64,000 nt of DNA from Altica lythri (taxonomy: Eukaryota; Arthropoda; Insecta; Coleoptera; Chrysomelidae), in NCBI GenBank assembly GCA_964028335.1, contig OZ034808.1, forward strand, positions 51,800,088-51,864,087, given 5' to 3'. The notes below the pieces were generated by a model that saw only the letters and a program-made list of their open reading frames with translations, did no database searches and was not told the DNA's origin. Within the stretch, counting starts at the first letter, position 1, and every line of letters begins with the position of its first letter. The position numbers and the translations under genes are program-made. Shown here piece by piece: positions 47,050-59,215 of the stretch.

Positions 47050-48444
47050 CATATATTGACAGCTTCCAAAAAAGTTAACAAAAGTTGACAGCTTCAATAA
47101 AAGTTAACAAAAGTTGACAGTTTCAAAAAAGTAGACAAAACTTCAAAAGAAGTTAACAAAAGTTGACAGCTTCAAAAAAGTTAACAAAACTTCAAAAGAA
47201 GTTAACAAAAGTTAACAAAAGTTGACAGCTTCAAAAAAAGTTAACAAAAGTTAACAGCTTCAAAACCAGTTAACAGAAGTTGACAGCTTTAAAAAAAGTT
47301 AACAAAAGTTGACAGCTTCAAAAAAAGTTAACAAAAGTTAACAGCTTCAAAACCAGTTAACAAAAGTTGACAGCTTTAAAAAAAGTTAACAAAAGTTGCC
47401 AGCTTTAAAAAAAAGTTAACAAAAGTTGACAGCTTCACAAACAGTTAACAAATGTTGACAGCTTTAAAAAAGTTAACAAAAGTTGACAGCTTTAAAAAGT
47501 TAACAAAAGTTGACAGCTTTAAAAAAGTTAACAAAAGTTGACAGCTTCAAAAAAAGTTAGCAAAAGTTGACAGCTTCAAAAAAGTTGACAAAAGTTTACA
47601 GCTTTAAAAAAGTTAACAAAAGTTGACAGCTTCAAAAAAAGTTAGCAAAAGTTGACAGCTTCAAAAGTTTACAGCTTTAAAATAGTTAACAAAACTTCAA
47701 AAGAAGTTAACAAAAGTTGACAGTTTCAAAAAAGAAGACAAAACATCAAAAGAAGTTAACAAAAGTTGGCAGCTTCAAAAAAGTTAACAAAACTTTAAAA
47801 GAAGTTAAGTTAACAAAAGTTGACAGCTTTAAAAAAGTTAACAAAAGTTGACAGCTTTAAAAAGTTAACAAAAGTTGACAGCTTTAAAAAAGTTAACAAA
47901 AGTTGACAGCTTCAAAAAAAGTTAGCAAAAGTTGACAGCTTCAAAAAAGTTGACAAAAGTTTACAGCTTTAAAAAAGTTAACAAAAGTTGACAGCTTCAA
48001 AAAAAGTTAGCAAAAGTTGACAGCTTCAAAAGTTTACAGCTTTAAAATAGTTAACAAAACTTCAAAAGAAGTTAACAAAAGTTGACAGCTTCAAAAAAAT
48101 TAACAAAACTTCAAAAGAATTTAACAAAAGTTAATAGCTTCAAAAAAATTAACATAACTTTAAAAGAAGTTGACAGCTTCAAAAAAGTTAACAAAAATTG
48201 ACAGCTTCAATAAAAGTTAACAAAAGTTGACAGTTTCAAAAAAGTAGACAAAACTTCAAAAGAAGTTAACAAAAGTTGACAGCTTCAAAAAAGTTAACAA
48301 AACTTCAAAAGAAGTTAACAAAAGTTAACAAAAGTTGACAGCTTTAAAAAAAAGTTAACAAAAGTTGACAGCTTCAAAAACAGTTAACAAATGTAGACAG
48401 ATTTAAAAAAAGTTAACAAAAGTTGACAGGTTCAAAAAAGTTAA
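47050..48444 (+). repeat. C' block, rearranged (1,395 bp)
   Basis: It starts as a C block (ACATATA at 47050, double AAACCAGTTAAC, GTTGCCAGC) but near 47,460 leaves that path and enters the AGTTAGC/GTTTACAGC section. It passes through that section twice, about 365 bp apart (GTTTACAGC near 47,594 and 47,959), with AAGAAGACAAAACATC and the AAGTTAAGTTAAC expansion between. W, Z and the GTGGATAGC monomer are therefore missing. It ends at ACATATG 48445, skipping a D block. Confidence 0.85.
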
Positions 48445-50892
48445 CATATGTTGACAGCTTCCAAAAAAGTTAACAAAAGTTGACAGCTTCAAAAGAAGTT
48501 AACAAAAGTTGACAGCTTCAAAAAAGTTAACAAAACTTCAAAAGAAGTTAATAAAAGTTAACAAAAGTTGACAGCTTTAAAAAAAGTTAACAAAAGTTAA
48601 CAGCTTCAAAACCAGTTAACAAAAGTTGACAGCTTTAAAAAAAGTTAACAAAAGTTGACAGCTTCAAAAAAGTTAACAAAAGTTAACAGCTTCAAAACCA
48701 GTTAACAAAAGTTGACAGCTTTAAAAAAAGTTAACAAAAGTTGCCAGCTTTAAAAAAAAGTTAACAAAAGTTGACAGCTTCACAAACAGTTAACAAATGT
48801 TGACAGCTTTAAAAAAAGTTAACAAAAGTTGACAGCTTCAAAAAAGTTAACAAATGTTGACAGCTTCAAAAAAATTAACAAAACTTCAAAAGAAGATAAC
48901 AAAAGTTGATAGCTTCAAAAAAGTTAACAAAACTTCAAAATAAGTTAACAAAAGTTGACAGCTTTAAAACAGTTAACAAAAATTGACAGCTTCAATTAAA
49001 GTTAACAAAATTTGACAGCTTCAATAAAAGTTAACAAAAGTTGACAGTTTCAAAAGAAGTTAACAAAAGTTGACAGCTTCAAAAAAAGTTAACAAAAGTG
49101 GACAGCTTTAATAAAAGTAAACAATAGCTGACAGCTTCAAAAAAAGTTAACAAAAGTTGACAGCTTCAAAAAAAGTTAACATTCAAAAAAGTTAACAAGA
49201 GTTGACAGCTTCAAAAAAAGTTAACAAAAGCTAACAGCTTCAAAACCAGTTAACAAAAGTTGACAGCCTCAAAAAAAGTTAACAAAAGTTGACAGCTTCA
49301 ATAAAAGTTAACAAAAGTTGACAGCTTTAAAAAAGTTAACAAAAGTTGACAGCTTCAAAAAAGTTAACAAATGTTGACAGCTTCAAAAAAATTAACAAAA
49401 CTTCAAAAGAAGATAACAAAAGTTGATAGCTTCAAAAAAGTTAACAAAACTTCAAAAGAAGTTAACAAAAGTTGACAGCTTTAAAATAGTTAACAAAAAT
49501 TGACAGCTTCAATAAAAGTTAACAAAAGTTGACAGTTTCAAAAGAAGTTAACAAAAGTTGACAGCTTCAAAAAAAGTTAACAAAAGTGGACAGCTTTAAT
49601 AAAAGTTAACAAAAGTTGACAGCTTCAAAAAAAGTTAACAAAAGTTAACAGCTTCAAAAAAAGTTAACAAAAGTTGACAGCTTTAAAAAAGTTAACAAAA
49701 GTTGACAGCTTCAAAAAAAGTTAACAAAAGTTGACAGCTTCAAAAAAAGTTAACAAAAGTTGACAGCTTCAATAAAAGTTAACAAAAGTTGACAGCTTTA
49801 AAAAAGTTAACAAAAGTTGACAGTTTTAAAAAAAGTTAACAAAACTTGACAGCTTCCACAAAAGTTGACAGTTTCAAAAAAGTAGACAAAACTTCAAAAT
49901 AAGTTAACAAAAGTTAACAAAAGTTGACAGCTTTAAAAAAAGTTAACAAAAGCTGACAGCTTCAAAAAAAGTTAACAAATGTTGACAGCTTCAAAAAAAG
50001 TTAACAAAAGTTGACAGCTTCAATAAACGTTAACAAAAGTTGATAGCTTCAAAAAAAGTTAACGAAAGTTTACAGCTTTAAAAAAGTAAACAAAAGTTGA
50101 CAGCTTTAAAAAAAAGTTAACAAAAGTTGACAGCTTCAAAAACAGTTAACAAATGTTGACAGCTTTAAAAAAAGTTAACAAAAGTTGACAGCTTCAATAA
50201 ACGTTAACAAAAGTTGATAGCTTCAAAAAAAGTTAACAAAAGTTGACAGCTTTAAAAAAGTTAACAAAAGTTGACAGCTTTAAAAAAGTAAATAAAAGTT
50301 GACAGCATTAAAAAAAAGTTAACAAAAGTTGACAGCTTCAAAAAAAGTTAGCAAAAGTTGACAGCTTCAAAAAAGTTGACAAAAGTTTACAGCTTTAAAA
50401 AAGTTAACAAAAGTTGACAGCTTCAAAAAAAGTTAGCAAAGGTTGACAGCTTCAAAAAAGTTGACAAAAGTTTACAGCTTTAAAATAGTTAACAAAACTT
50501 CAAAAGAAGTTAACAAAAGTTGACAGCTTCAAAACAATTAACAAAACTTCAAAAGAATTTAACAAAAGTTGATAGCTTCAAAAAAATTAACATAACTTTA
50601 AAAGAAGTTAAGAAAAGTTGACAGCTTCAAAAAAGTTAACAAAAATTGACAGCTTCAATAAAAGTTAACAAAAGTTGACAGTTTCAAAAAAGTAGACAAA
50701 ACTTCAAAAGAAGTTAAGAAAAGTTGACAGCTTCAAAAAAGTTAACAAAACTTCAAAAGAAGTTAACAAAAGTTAACAAAAGTTGACAGATTTAAAAAAA
50801 AGTTAACAAAAGTTGACAGCTTCAAAAACAGTTAACAAATGTAGACAGCTTTAAAAAAAGTTAACAAAAGTTGACAGGTTCAAAAAAGTTAA
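48445..50892 (+). repeat. A'' block (2,448 bp)
   Basis: ACATATG at 48445, W 49180 (+735), Z 49853 (+1408). Offsets from A' are 5,195 bp before the extra 29-bp monomer and 5,224 bp after it. A private difference is a GTTAACAGC monomer near 49,646, where A' has GTTGACAGC. It contains the full A-type tail (GTTAACGAAAG, GTAAATAAAAG, CTTCAAAACAATTAAC). Confidence 0.9.
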
Positions 50893-52273
50893 CATATGTT
50901 GACAGCTTCCAAAAAAGTTAACAAAAGTTGACAGCTTCAATAAAAGTAAACAAAAGTTGACAGTTTCAAAAAAGTAGACAAAACTTCAAAAGAAGTTAAC
51001 AAAAGTTGACAGTTTCAAAAAAGTTAACAAAACTTCAAAAGAAGTTAACAAAAGTTAACAAAAGTTGACAGCTTCAAAAAAAGTTAACAAAAGTTGACAG
51101 CTTCAAAAAAAGTTAACATTCAAAAACGTTAACAAGAGTTGACAGCTTCAAAAAAAGTTTACAAAAGCTAACAGCTTCAAAACCAGTTAACAAAAGTTGA
51201 CAGCCTCAAAAAAAGTTAACAAAAGTTGACAGCTTCAATAAAAGTTAACAAAAGTTGACAGTTTCAAAAAAGTAGACAAAACTTCACAAGAAGTTAACAA
51301 AAGTTAACCAAAGTTGACAGCTTTAAAAAAGTTAACAAAAGTTGACAGCTTCAAAAAAGTTAACAAATGTTGACAGCTTCAAAAAAATTAACAAAACTTC
51401 AAAAGAAGATAACAAAAGTTGATAGCTTCAAAAAAGTTAACAAAACTTCAAAAGAAGTTAACAAAAGTTGACAGCTTCAAAATAGTTAACAAAAATTGAC
51501 AGCTTCAAAAGTTAACAAAAGTTGACAGTTTCAAAAGAAGTTAACAAAAGTTGACAGCTTCAAAAAAGTTAACAAAAGTGGACAGCTTTAATAAAAGTTA
51601 ACAAAAGTTGACAGCTTCAAAAAAAGTTAACCAAAGTTGACAGCTTCAAAAAAAGTTAACAAAAGTTGACAGCTTCAAAAAAGTTAACAAAAGTTGACAG
51701 CTTCAAAAAAAGTTAACAAAAGTTGACAGCTTCAAAAAAAGTTAACAAAAGTTGACAGCTTCAATAAAAGTTAACAAAAGTTGACAGCTTCAAAAAAAGT
51801 TAGCAAAAGTTGACAGCTTCAAAAAAGTTGACAAAAGTTTACAGCTTTAAAAAAGTTAACAAAAGTTGACAGCTTCAAAAAAAGTTAGCAAAAGTTGACA
51901 GCTTCAAAAGTTTACAGCTTTAAAATAGTTAACAAAACTTCAAAAGAAGTTAACAAAAGTTGACAGCTTCAAAAAAATTAACAAAACTTCAAAAGAATTT
52001 AACAAAAGTTGATAGCTTTAAAAAAATTAACATAATTTTAAAAGAAGTTGACAGCTTCAAAAAATTTAACAAAAATTGACAGCTTCAATAAAAGTTAACA
52101 AAAGTTGACAGCTTCAAAAAAGTTAACAAAACTTCAAAAGAAGTTAACAAAAGTTAACAAAAGTTGACAGCTTTAAAAAAAAGTTAACAAAAGTTGACAG
52201 CTTCAAAAACAGTTAACAAATGTAGACAGATTTAAAAAAAGTTAACAAAAGTTGACAGGTTCAAAAAAGTTAA
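50893..52273 (+). repeat. B'' block, shortened (1,381 bp)
   Basis: Same length, W offset (+224, 51117) and internal deletion (near 51,770-51,790) as B' at 45669. A private change is ACATAATTTTAAAAG near 52,030 in place of ACATAACTTTAAAAG. It ends at the ACATATA marker 52274. Confidence 0.9.
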
Positions 52274-54231
52274 CATATATTGACAGCTTCCAAAAAAGTT
52301 AACAAAAGTTGACAGCTTCAATAAAAGTTAACAAAAGTTGACAGTTTCAAAAAAGTAGACAAAACTTCAAAAGAAGTTAACAAAAGTTGACAGCTTCAAA
52401 AAAGTTAACAAAACTTCAAAAGAAGTTAACAAAAGTTAACAAAAGTTGACAGCTTCAAAAAAAGTTAACAAAAGTTAACAGCTTCAAAACCAGTTAACAG
52501 AAGTTGACAGCTTTAAAAAAAGTTAACAAAAGTTGACAGCTTCAAAAAAAGTTAACAAAAGTTAACAGCTTCAAAACCAGTTAACAAAAGTTGACAGCTT
52601 TAAAAAAAGTTAACAAAAGTTGCCAGCTTTAAAAAAAAGTTAACAAAAGTTGACAGCTTCACAAACAGTTAACAAATGTTGACAGCTTTAAAAAAAATTA
52701 ATAAAAGTTGACAGCTTCAAAAAAGTTAACAAATGTTGACAGCTTCAAAAAAATTAACAAAACTTCAAAAGAAGATAACAAAAGTTGATAGCTTCAAAAA
52801 AGTTAACAAAACTTCAAAAGAAGTTAACAAAAGTTGACAGCTTTAAAACAGTTAACAAAAATTGACAGCTTCAATTAAAGTTAACCAAATTTGACAGCTT
52901 CAATAAAAGTTAACAAAAGTTGACAGTTTCAAAAGAAGTTAACAAAAGTTGACAGCTTCAAAAAAAGTTAACAAAAGTGGACAGATTTAATAAAAGTTAA
53001 CAAAAGCTGACAGCTTCAAAAAAAGTTAACCAAAGTTGACAGCTTCAAAAAAAGTTAACATTCAAAAAAGTTAACAAGAGTTGACAGCTTCAAAAAAAGT
53101 TAACAAAAGCTAACAGCTTCAAAACCAGTTAACAAAAGTTGACAGCCTCAAAAAAAGTTAACAAAAGTTGACAGCTTCAATAAAAGTTAACAAAAGTTGA
53201 CAGCTTTAAAAAAGTTAACAAAAGTTGACAGCTTCAAAAAAGTTAACAAATGTTGACAGCTTCAAAAAAATTAACAAAACTTCAAAAGAAGATAACAAAA
53301 GTGGATAGCTTCAAAAAAGTTAACAAAACTTCAAAAGAAGTTAACAAAAGTTAACAGCTTCAAAATAGTTAACAAATGTTGACAGCTTCAAAAAAAGTTA
53401 ACAAAAGTTGACAGCTTTAAAAAAATTAACAAAACTTTAAAAGAAGTTAACAAAAGTTGACAGTTTCAAAAAAGAAGACAAAACATTAAAAGAAGTTAAC
53501 AAAAGTTGGCAGCTTCAAAAAAGTTAACAAAACTTTAAAAGAAGTTAAGTTAACAAAAGTTGACAGCTTTAAAAAAGTTAACAAAAGTTGACAGCTTCAA
53601 AAAAAGTTAGCAAAAGTTGACAGCTTCAAAAAAGTTGACAAAAGTTTACAGCTTTAAAAAGTTAACAAAAGTTGACAGCTTTAAAAAAGTTAACAAAAGT
53701 TGACAGCTTCAAAAAAAGTTAGCAAAAGTTGACAGCTTCAAAAAAGTTGACAAAAGTTTACAGCCTTAAAAAAGTTAACAAAAGTTAACAGCTTCAAAAA
53801 AAGTTAGCAAAAGTTGACAGCTTCAAAAGTTTACAGCTTTAAAATAGTTAACAAAATTTCAAAAGAAGTTAACAAAAGTTGACAGCTTCAAAAAAATTAA
53901 CAAAACTTCAAAAGAATTTAACAAAAGTTGATAGCTTCAAAAAAATTAACATAACTTTAAAAGAAGTTGACAGCTTCAAAAAATTTAACAAAAATTGACA
54001 GCTTCAATAAAAGTTAACAAAAGTTGACAGTTTCAAAAAAGTAGACAAAACTTCAAAAGAAGTTAACAAAAGTTGACAGCTTCAAAAAAGTTAACAAATC
54101 TTCAAAAGAAGTTAACAAAAGTTGACAGCTTTAAAAAAAAGTTAACAAAAGTTGACAGCTTCAAAAACAGTTAACAAATGTAGACAGATTTAAAAAAAGT
54201 TAACAAAAGTTGACAGGTTCAAAAAAGTTAA
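52274..54231 (+). repeat. C'' block (1,958 bp, with a 112-bp extra section)
   Basis: W at +785 (53059) and GTGGATAGC at +1027 (53301), identical to C copy 1. It is 112 bp longer because the AGTTAGC/GTTTACAGC run near 53,600-53,770 is partly repeated. The second pass carries GTTTACAGCC and GTTAACAGC. It also has AAAACATTAAAAG near 53,483, the left-half form of a monomer that is usually AAAACATCAAAAG in the right half. Confidence 0.88.
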
Positions 54232-56826
54232 CATATATTGACAGCTTCCAAAAAAGTTAACAAAAGTTGACAGCTTCGATAAAAGTTAACAAAAGTTGAC
54301 AGTTTCAAAAAAGTAGACAAAACTTCAAAAGAAGTTAACAAAAGTTGACAGCTTCAAAAAAGTTAACAAAACTTCAAAAGAAGTTAACAAAAGTTAACAA
54401 AAGTTGACAGCTTCAAAAAAAGTTAACAAAAGTTAACAGCTTCAAAACCAGTTAACAAAAGTTGCCAGCTTTAAAAAAAAGTTAACAAAAGTTAACAGCT
54501 TCACAAACAGTTAACAAATGTTGACAGCTTTAAAAAAAATTAACAAAAGTTGACAGCTTCAAAAAAGTTAACAAATGTTGACAGCTTCAAAAAAATTAAC
54601 AAAACTTCAAAAGAAGATAACAAAAGTTGATAGCTTCAAAAAAGTTAACAAAACTTCAAAAGAAGTTAACAAAAGTTGACAGCTTTAAAACAGTTAACAA
54701 AAATTGACAGCTTCAATTAAAGTTAACAAAATTTGACAGCTTCAATAAAAGTTAACAAAAGTTGACAGTTTCAAAAGAAGTTAACAAAAGTTGACAGCTT
54801 CAAAAAAGTTAACAAAAGTGGACAGATTTAATAAAAGTTAACAAAAGCTGACAGCTTCAAAAAAAGTTAACCAAAGTTGACAGCTTCAAAAAAAGTTAAC
54901 ATTCAAAAAAGTTAACAAGAGTTGACAGCTTCAAAAAAAGTTGACAAAAGCTAACAGCTTCAAAACCAGTTAACAAAAGTTGACAGCCTCAAAAAAAGTT
55001 AACAAAAGTTGACAGCTTCAATAAAAGTTAACAAAAGTTGACAGTTTCAAAAAAGTAGACAAAACTTCAAAAGAAGTTAACAAAAGTTAACCAAAGTTGA
55101 CAGCTTTAAAAAAGTTAACAAAAGTTGACAGCTTCAAAAAAGTTAACAAATGTTGACAGCTTCAAAAAAATTAACAAAACTTCAAAAGAAGATAACAAAA
55201 GTTGATAGCTTCAAAAAAGTTAACAAAACTTTAAAAGAAGTTAACAAAAGTTGACAGCTTCAAAATAGTTAACAAAAATTGACAGCTTCAATAAAAGTTA
55301 ACAAAAGTTGACAGTTTCAAAAGAAGTTAACAAAAGTTGACAGCTTCAAAAAAAGTTAACAAAAGTGGACAGCTTTAATAAAAGTTAACAAAAGTTGACA
55401 GCTTCAAAAAAAGTTAACAAAAGTTGACAGCTTCAATAAAAGTTAACAAAAGTTGACAGCTTCAAAAAAGTTAACAAAAGTTGACAGCTTCAAAAAAAGT
55501 TAACAAAAGTTGACAGCTTCAAAAAAAGTTAACAAAAGTTGACAGCTTCAATAAAAGTTAACAAAAGTTGACAGCTTTAAAAAAGTTAACAAAAGTTGAC
55601 AGTTTTAAAAAAAGTTAACAAAACTTGACAGCTTCCACAAAAGTTGACAGTTTCAAAAAAGTAGACAAAACTTCAAAATAAGTTAACAAAAGTTAACAAA
55701 AGTTGACAGCTTTAAAAAAAGTTAACAAAAGCTGACAGCTTCAAAAAAAGTTAACAAATGTTGACAGCTTCAAAAAAAGTTAACAAAAGTTGACAGCTTC
55801 AATAAACGTTAACAAAAGTTGATAGCTTCAAAAAAAGTTAACAAAAGTTTACAGCTTTAAAAAAGTTAACAAAAGTTGACAGCTTTAAAAAAGTAAACAA
55901 AAGTTGACAGCTTTAAAAAAAAGTTAACAAAAGTTGACAGCTTCAAAAACAGTTAACAAATGTTGACAGCTTAAAAAAAAGTTAACAAAAGTTGACAGAT
56001 TCAATAAACGTTAACAAAAGTTGATAGCTTCAAAAAAAGTTAACAAAAGTTGACAGCTTTAAAAAAATTAACAAAACTTCAAAAGAAGTTAACAAAAGTT
56101 GACAGTTTCAAAAAAGAAGACAAAACATCAAAAGAAGTTAACAAAAGTTCGCAGCTTCAAAAAAGTTAACAAAACTTTAAAAGAAGTTAAGTTAACAAAA
56201 GTTGACAGCTTTAAAAAAGTTAACAAAAGTTGACAGCTTTAAAAAGTTAACAAAAGTTGACAGCTTTAAAAAAGTTAACAAAAGTTGACAGCTTCAAAAA
56301 AAGTTAGCAAAAGTTGACAGCTTCAAAAAAGTTGACAAAAGTTTACAGCTTTAAAAAAGTTAACAAAAGTTGACAGCTTCAAAAAAAGTTAGCAAAAGTT
56401 GACAGCTTCAAAAGTTTACAGCTTTAAAATAGTTAACAAAACTTCAAAAGAAGTTAACAAAAGTTGACAGCTTCAAAAAAATTAACAAAACTTCAAAAGA
56501 ATTTAACAAAAGTTGATAGCTTCAAAAAAATTAACATAACTTTAAAAGAAGTTGACAGCTTCAAAAAAGTTAACAAAAATTGACAGCTTCAATAAAAGTT
56601 AACAAAAGTTGACAGTTTCAAAAAAGTAGACAAAACTTCAAAAGAAGTTAACAAAAGTTGACAGCTTCAAAAAAGTTAACAAAACTTCAAAAGAAGTTAA
56701 CAAAAGTTAACAAAAGTTGACAGCTTTAAAAAAAAGTTAACAAAAGTTGACAGCTTCAAAAACAGTTAACAAATGTAGACAGATTTAAAAAAAGTTAACA
56801 AAAGTTGACAGGTTCAAAAAAGTTAA
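54232..56826 (+). repeat. D'' block (2,595 bp)
   Basis: ACATATA at 54232, W +668 (54900), Z +1400 (55632), as in D copy 1. Private changes include CTTCGATAAAAG near 54,277, AAAAGTTGACAAAAGC near 54,940 and GTTCGCAGC near 56,148. It carries one GTTAACAAAA submonomer more than D copy 1 just after Z, exactly accounting for the 10-bp length difference. Confidence 0.9.
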
Positions 56827-59215
56827 CATATGTTGACAGCTTCCAAAAAAGTTAACAAAAGTTGACAGCTTCAATAAAAGTTAACAAAAGTTGACAGTTT
56901 CAAAAAAGTAGACAAAACTTCAAAAGAAGTTAACAAAAGTTGACAGCTTCAAAAAAGTTAACAAAACTTCAAAAGAAGTTAATAAAAGTTAACAAAAGTT
57001 GACAGCTTCAAAAAAAGTTAACAAAAGTTAACAGCTTCAAAACCAGTTAACAAAAGTTGACAGCTTAAAAAAGTTAACAAAAGTTGACAGCTTCAAAAAA
57101 GTTAACAAAAGTTAACAGCTTCAAAACCAGTTAACAAAAGTTGACAGCTTTAAAAAAAGTTAACAAAAGTTGCCAGCTTTAAAAAAAAGTTAACAAAAGT
57201 TGACAGCATTACAAACAGTTAACAAATGTTGATAGCTTCAAAAAAATTAACAAAACTTCAAAATAAGTTAACAAAAGTTGACAGCTTTAAAACAGTTAAC
57301 AAAAATTGACAGCTTCAATTAAAGTTAACAAAATTTGACAGCTTCAATAAAAGTTAACAAAAGTTGACAGTTTCAAAAGAAGTTAACAAAAGTTGACAGC
57401 TTCAAAAAAAGTTAACAAAAGTGGACAGCTTTAATAAAAGTAAACAAAAGCTGACAGCTTCAAAAAAAGTTAACAAAAGTTGACAGCTTCAAAAAAAGTT
57501 AACATTCAAAAAAGTTAACAAGAGTTGACAGCTTCAAAAAAAGTTAACAAAAGCTAACAGCTTCAAAACCAGTTAACAAAAGTTGACAGCCTCAAAAAAA
57601 GTTAACAAAAGTTGACAGCTTCAATAAAAGTTAACAAAAGTTGACAGCTTTAAAAAAGTTAACAAAAGTTGACAGCTTCAAAAAAGTTAACAAATGTTGA
57701 CAGCTTCAAAAAAATTAACAAAACTTCAAAAGAAGATAACAAAAGTTGATAGCTTCAAAAAAGTTAACAAAACTTCAAAAGAAGTTAACAAAAGTTGACA
57801 GCTTCAAAATAGTTAACAAAAATTGACAGCTTCAATAAAAGTTAACAAAAGTTGACAGTTTCAAAAGAAGTTAACAAAAGTTGACAGCTTCAAAAAAAGT
57901 TAACAAAAGTGGACAGCTTTAATAAAAGTTAACAAAAGTTGACAGCTTCAAAAAAAGTTAACAAAAGTTGACAGCTTCAAAAAAAGTTAACAAAAGTTGA
58001 CAGCTTTAAAAAAGTTAACAAAAGTTGACAGCTTCAAAAAAAGTTAACAAAAGTTGACAGCTTCAAAAAAAGTTAACAAAAGTTGACAGCTTCAATAAAG
58101 GTTAACAAAAGTTGACAGCTTTAAAAAAGTTAACAAAAGTTGACAGTTTTAAAAAAAGTTAACAAAACTTGACAGCTTCCACAAAAGTTGACAGTTTCAA
58201 AAAAGTAGACAAAACTTCAAAATAAGTTAACAAAAGTTAACAAAAGTTGACAGCTTTAAAAAAAGTTAACAAAAGCTGACAGCTTCAAAAAAAGTTAACA
58301 AATGTTGACAGCTTCAAAAAAAGTTAACAAAAGTTGACAGCTTCAATAAACGTTAACAAAAGTTGATAGCTTCAAAAAAAGTTAACGAAAGTTTACAGCT
58401 TTAAAAAAGTAAACAAAAGTTGACAGCTTTAAAAAAAAGTTAACAAAAGTTGACAGCTTCAAAAACAGTTAACAAATGTTGACAGCTTTAAAAAAAGTTA
58501 ACAAAAGTTGACAGCTTCAATAAACGTTAACAAAAGTTGATAGCTTCAAAAAAAGTTAACAAAAGTTGACAGCTTTAAAAAAGTTAACAAAAGTTGACAG
58601 CTTTAAAAAAGTAAATAAAAGTTGACAGCATTAAAAAAAAGTTAACAAAAGTTGACAGCTTCAAAAAAAGTTAGCAAAAGTTGACAGCTTCAAAAAAGTT
58701 GACAAAAGTTTACAGCTTTAAAAAAGTTAACAAAAGTTGACAGCTTCAAAAAAAGTTAGCAAAGGTTGACAGCTTCAAAAAAGTTGACAAAAGTTTACAG
58801 CTTTAAAATAGTTAACAAAACTTCAAAAGAAGTTAACAAAAGTTGACAGCTTCAAAACAATTAACAAAACTTCAAAAGAATTTAACAAAAGTTGATAGCT
58901 TCAAAAAAATTAACATAACTTTAAAAGAAGTTAAGAAAAGTTGACAGCTTCAAAAAAGTTAACAAAAATTGACAGCTTCAATAAAAGTTAACAAAAGTTG
59001 ACAGTTTCAAAAAAGTAGACAAAACTTCAAAAGAAGTTAAGAAAAGTTGACAGCTTCAAAAAAGTTAACAAAACTTCAAAAGAAGTTAACAAAAGTTAAC
59101 AAAAGTTGACAGATTTAAAAAAAAGTTAACAAAAGTTGACAGCTTCAAAAACAGTTAACAAATGTAGACAGCTTTAAAAAAAGTTAACAAAAGTTGACAG
59201 GTTCAAAAAAGTTAA
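56827..59215 (+). repeat. A''' block (2,389 bp)
   Basis: ACATATG at 56827, W +676 (57503), Z +1349 (58176). It is the shortest A block. The GTTGCCAGC section near 57,170-57,250 has lost several monomers: AACAAATGTTGATAGC joins what are normally two separate places. The A-type tail (GTTAACGAAAG near 58,380, GTAAATAAAAG near 58,610, CTTCAAAACAATTAAC near 58,850) is intact. Confidence 0.88.
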
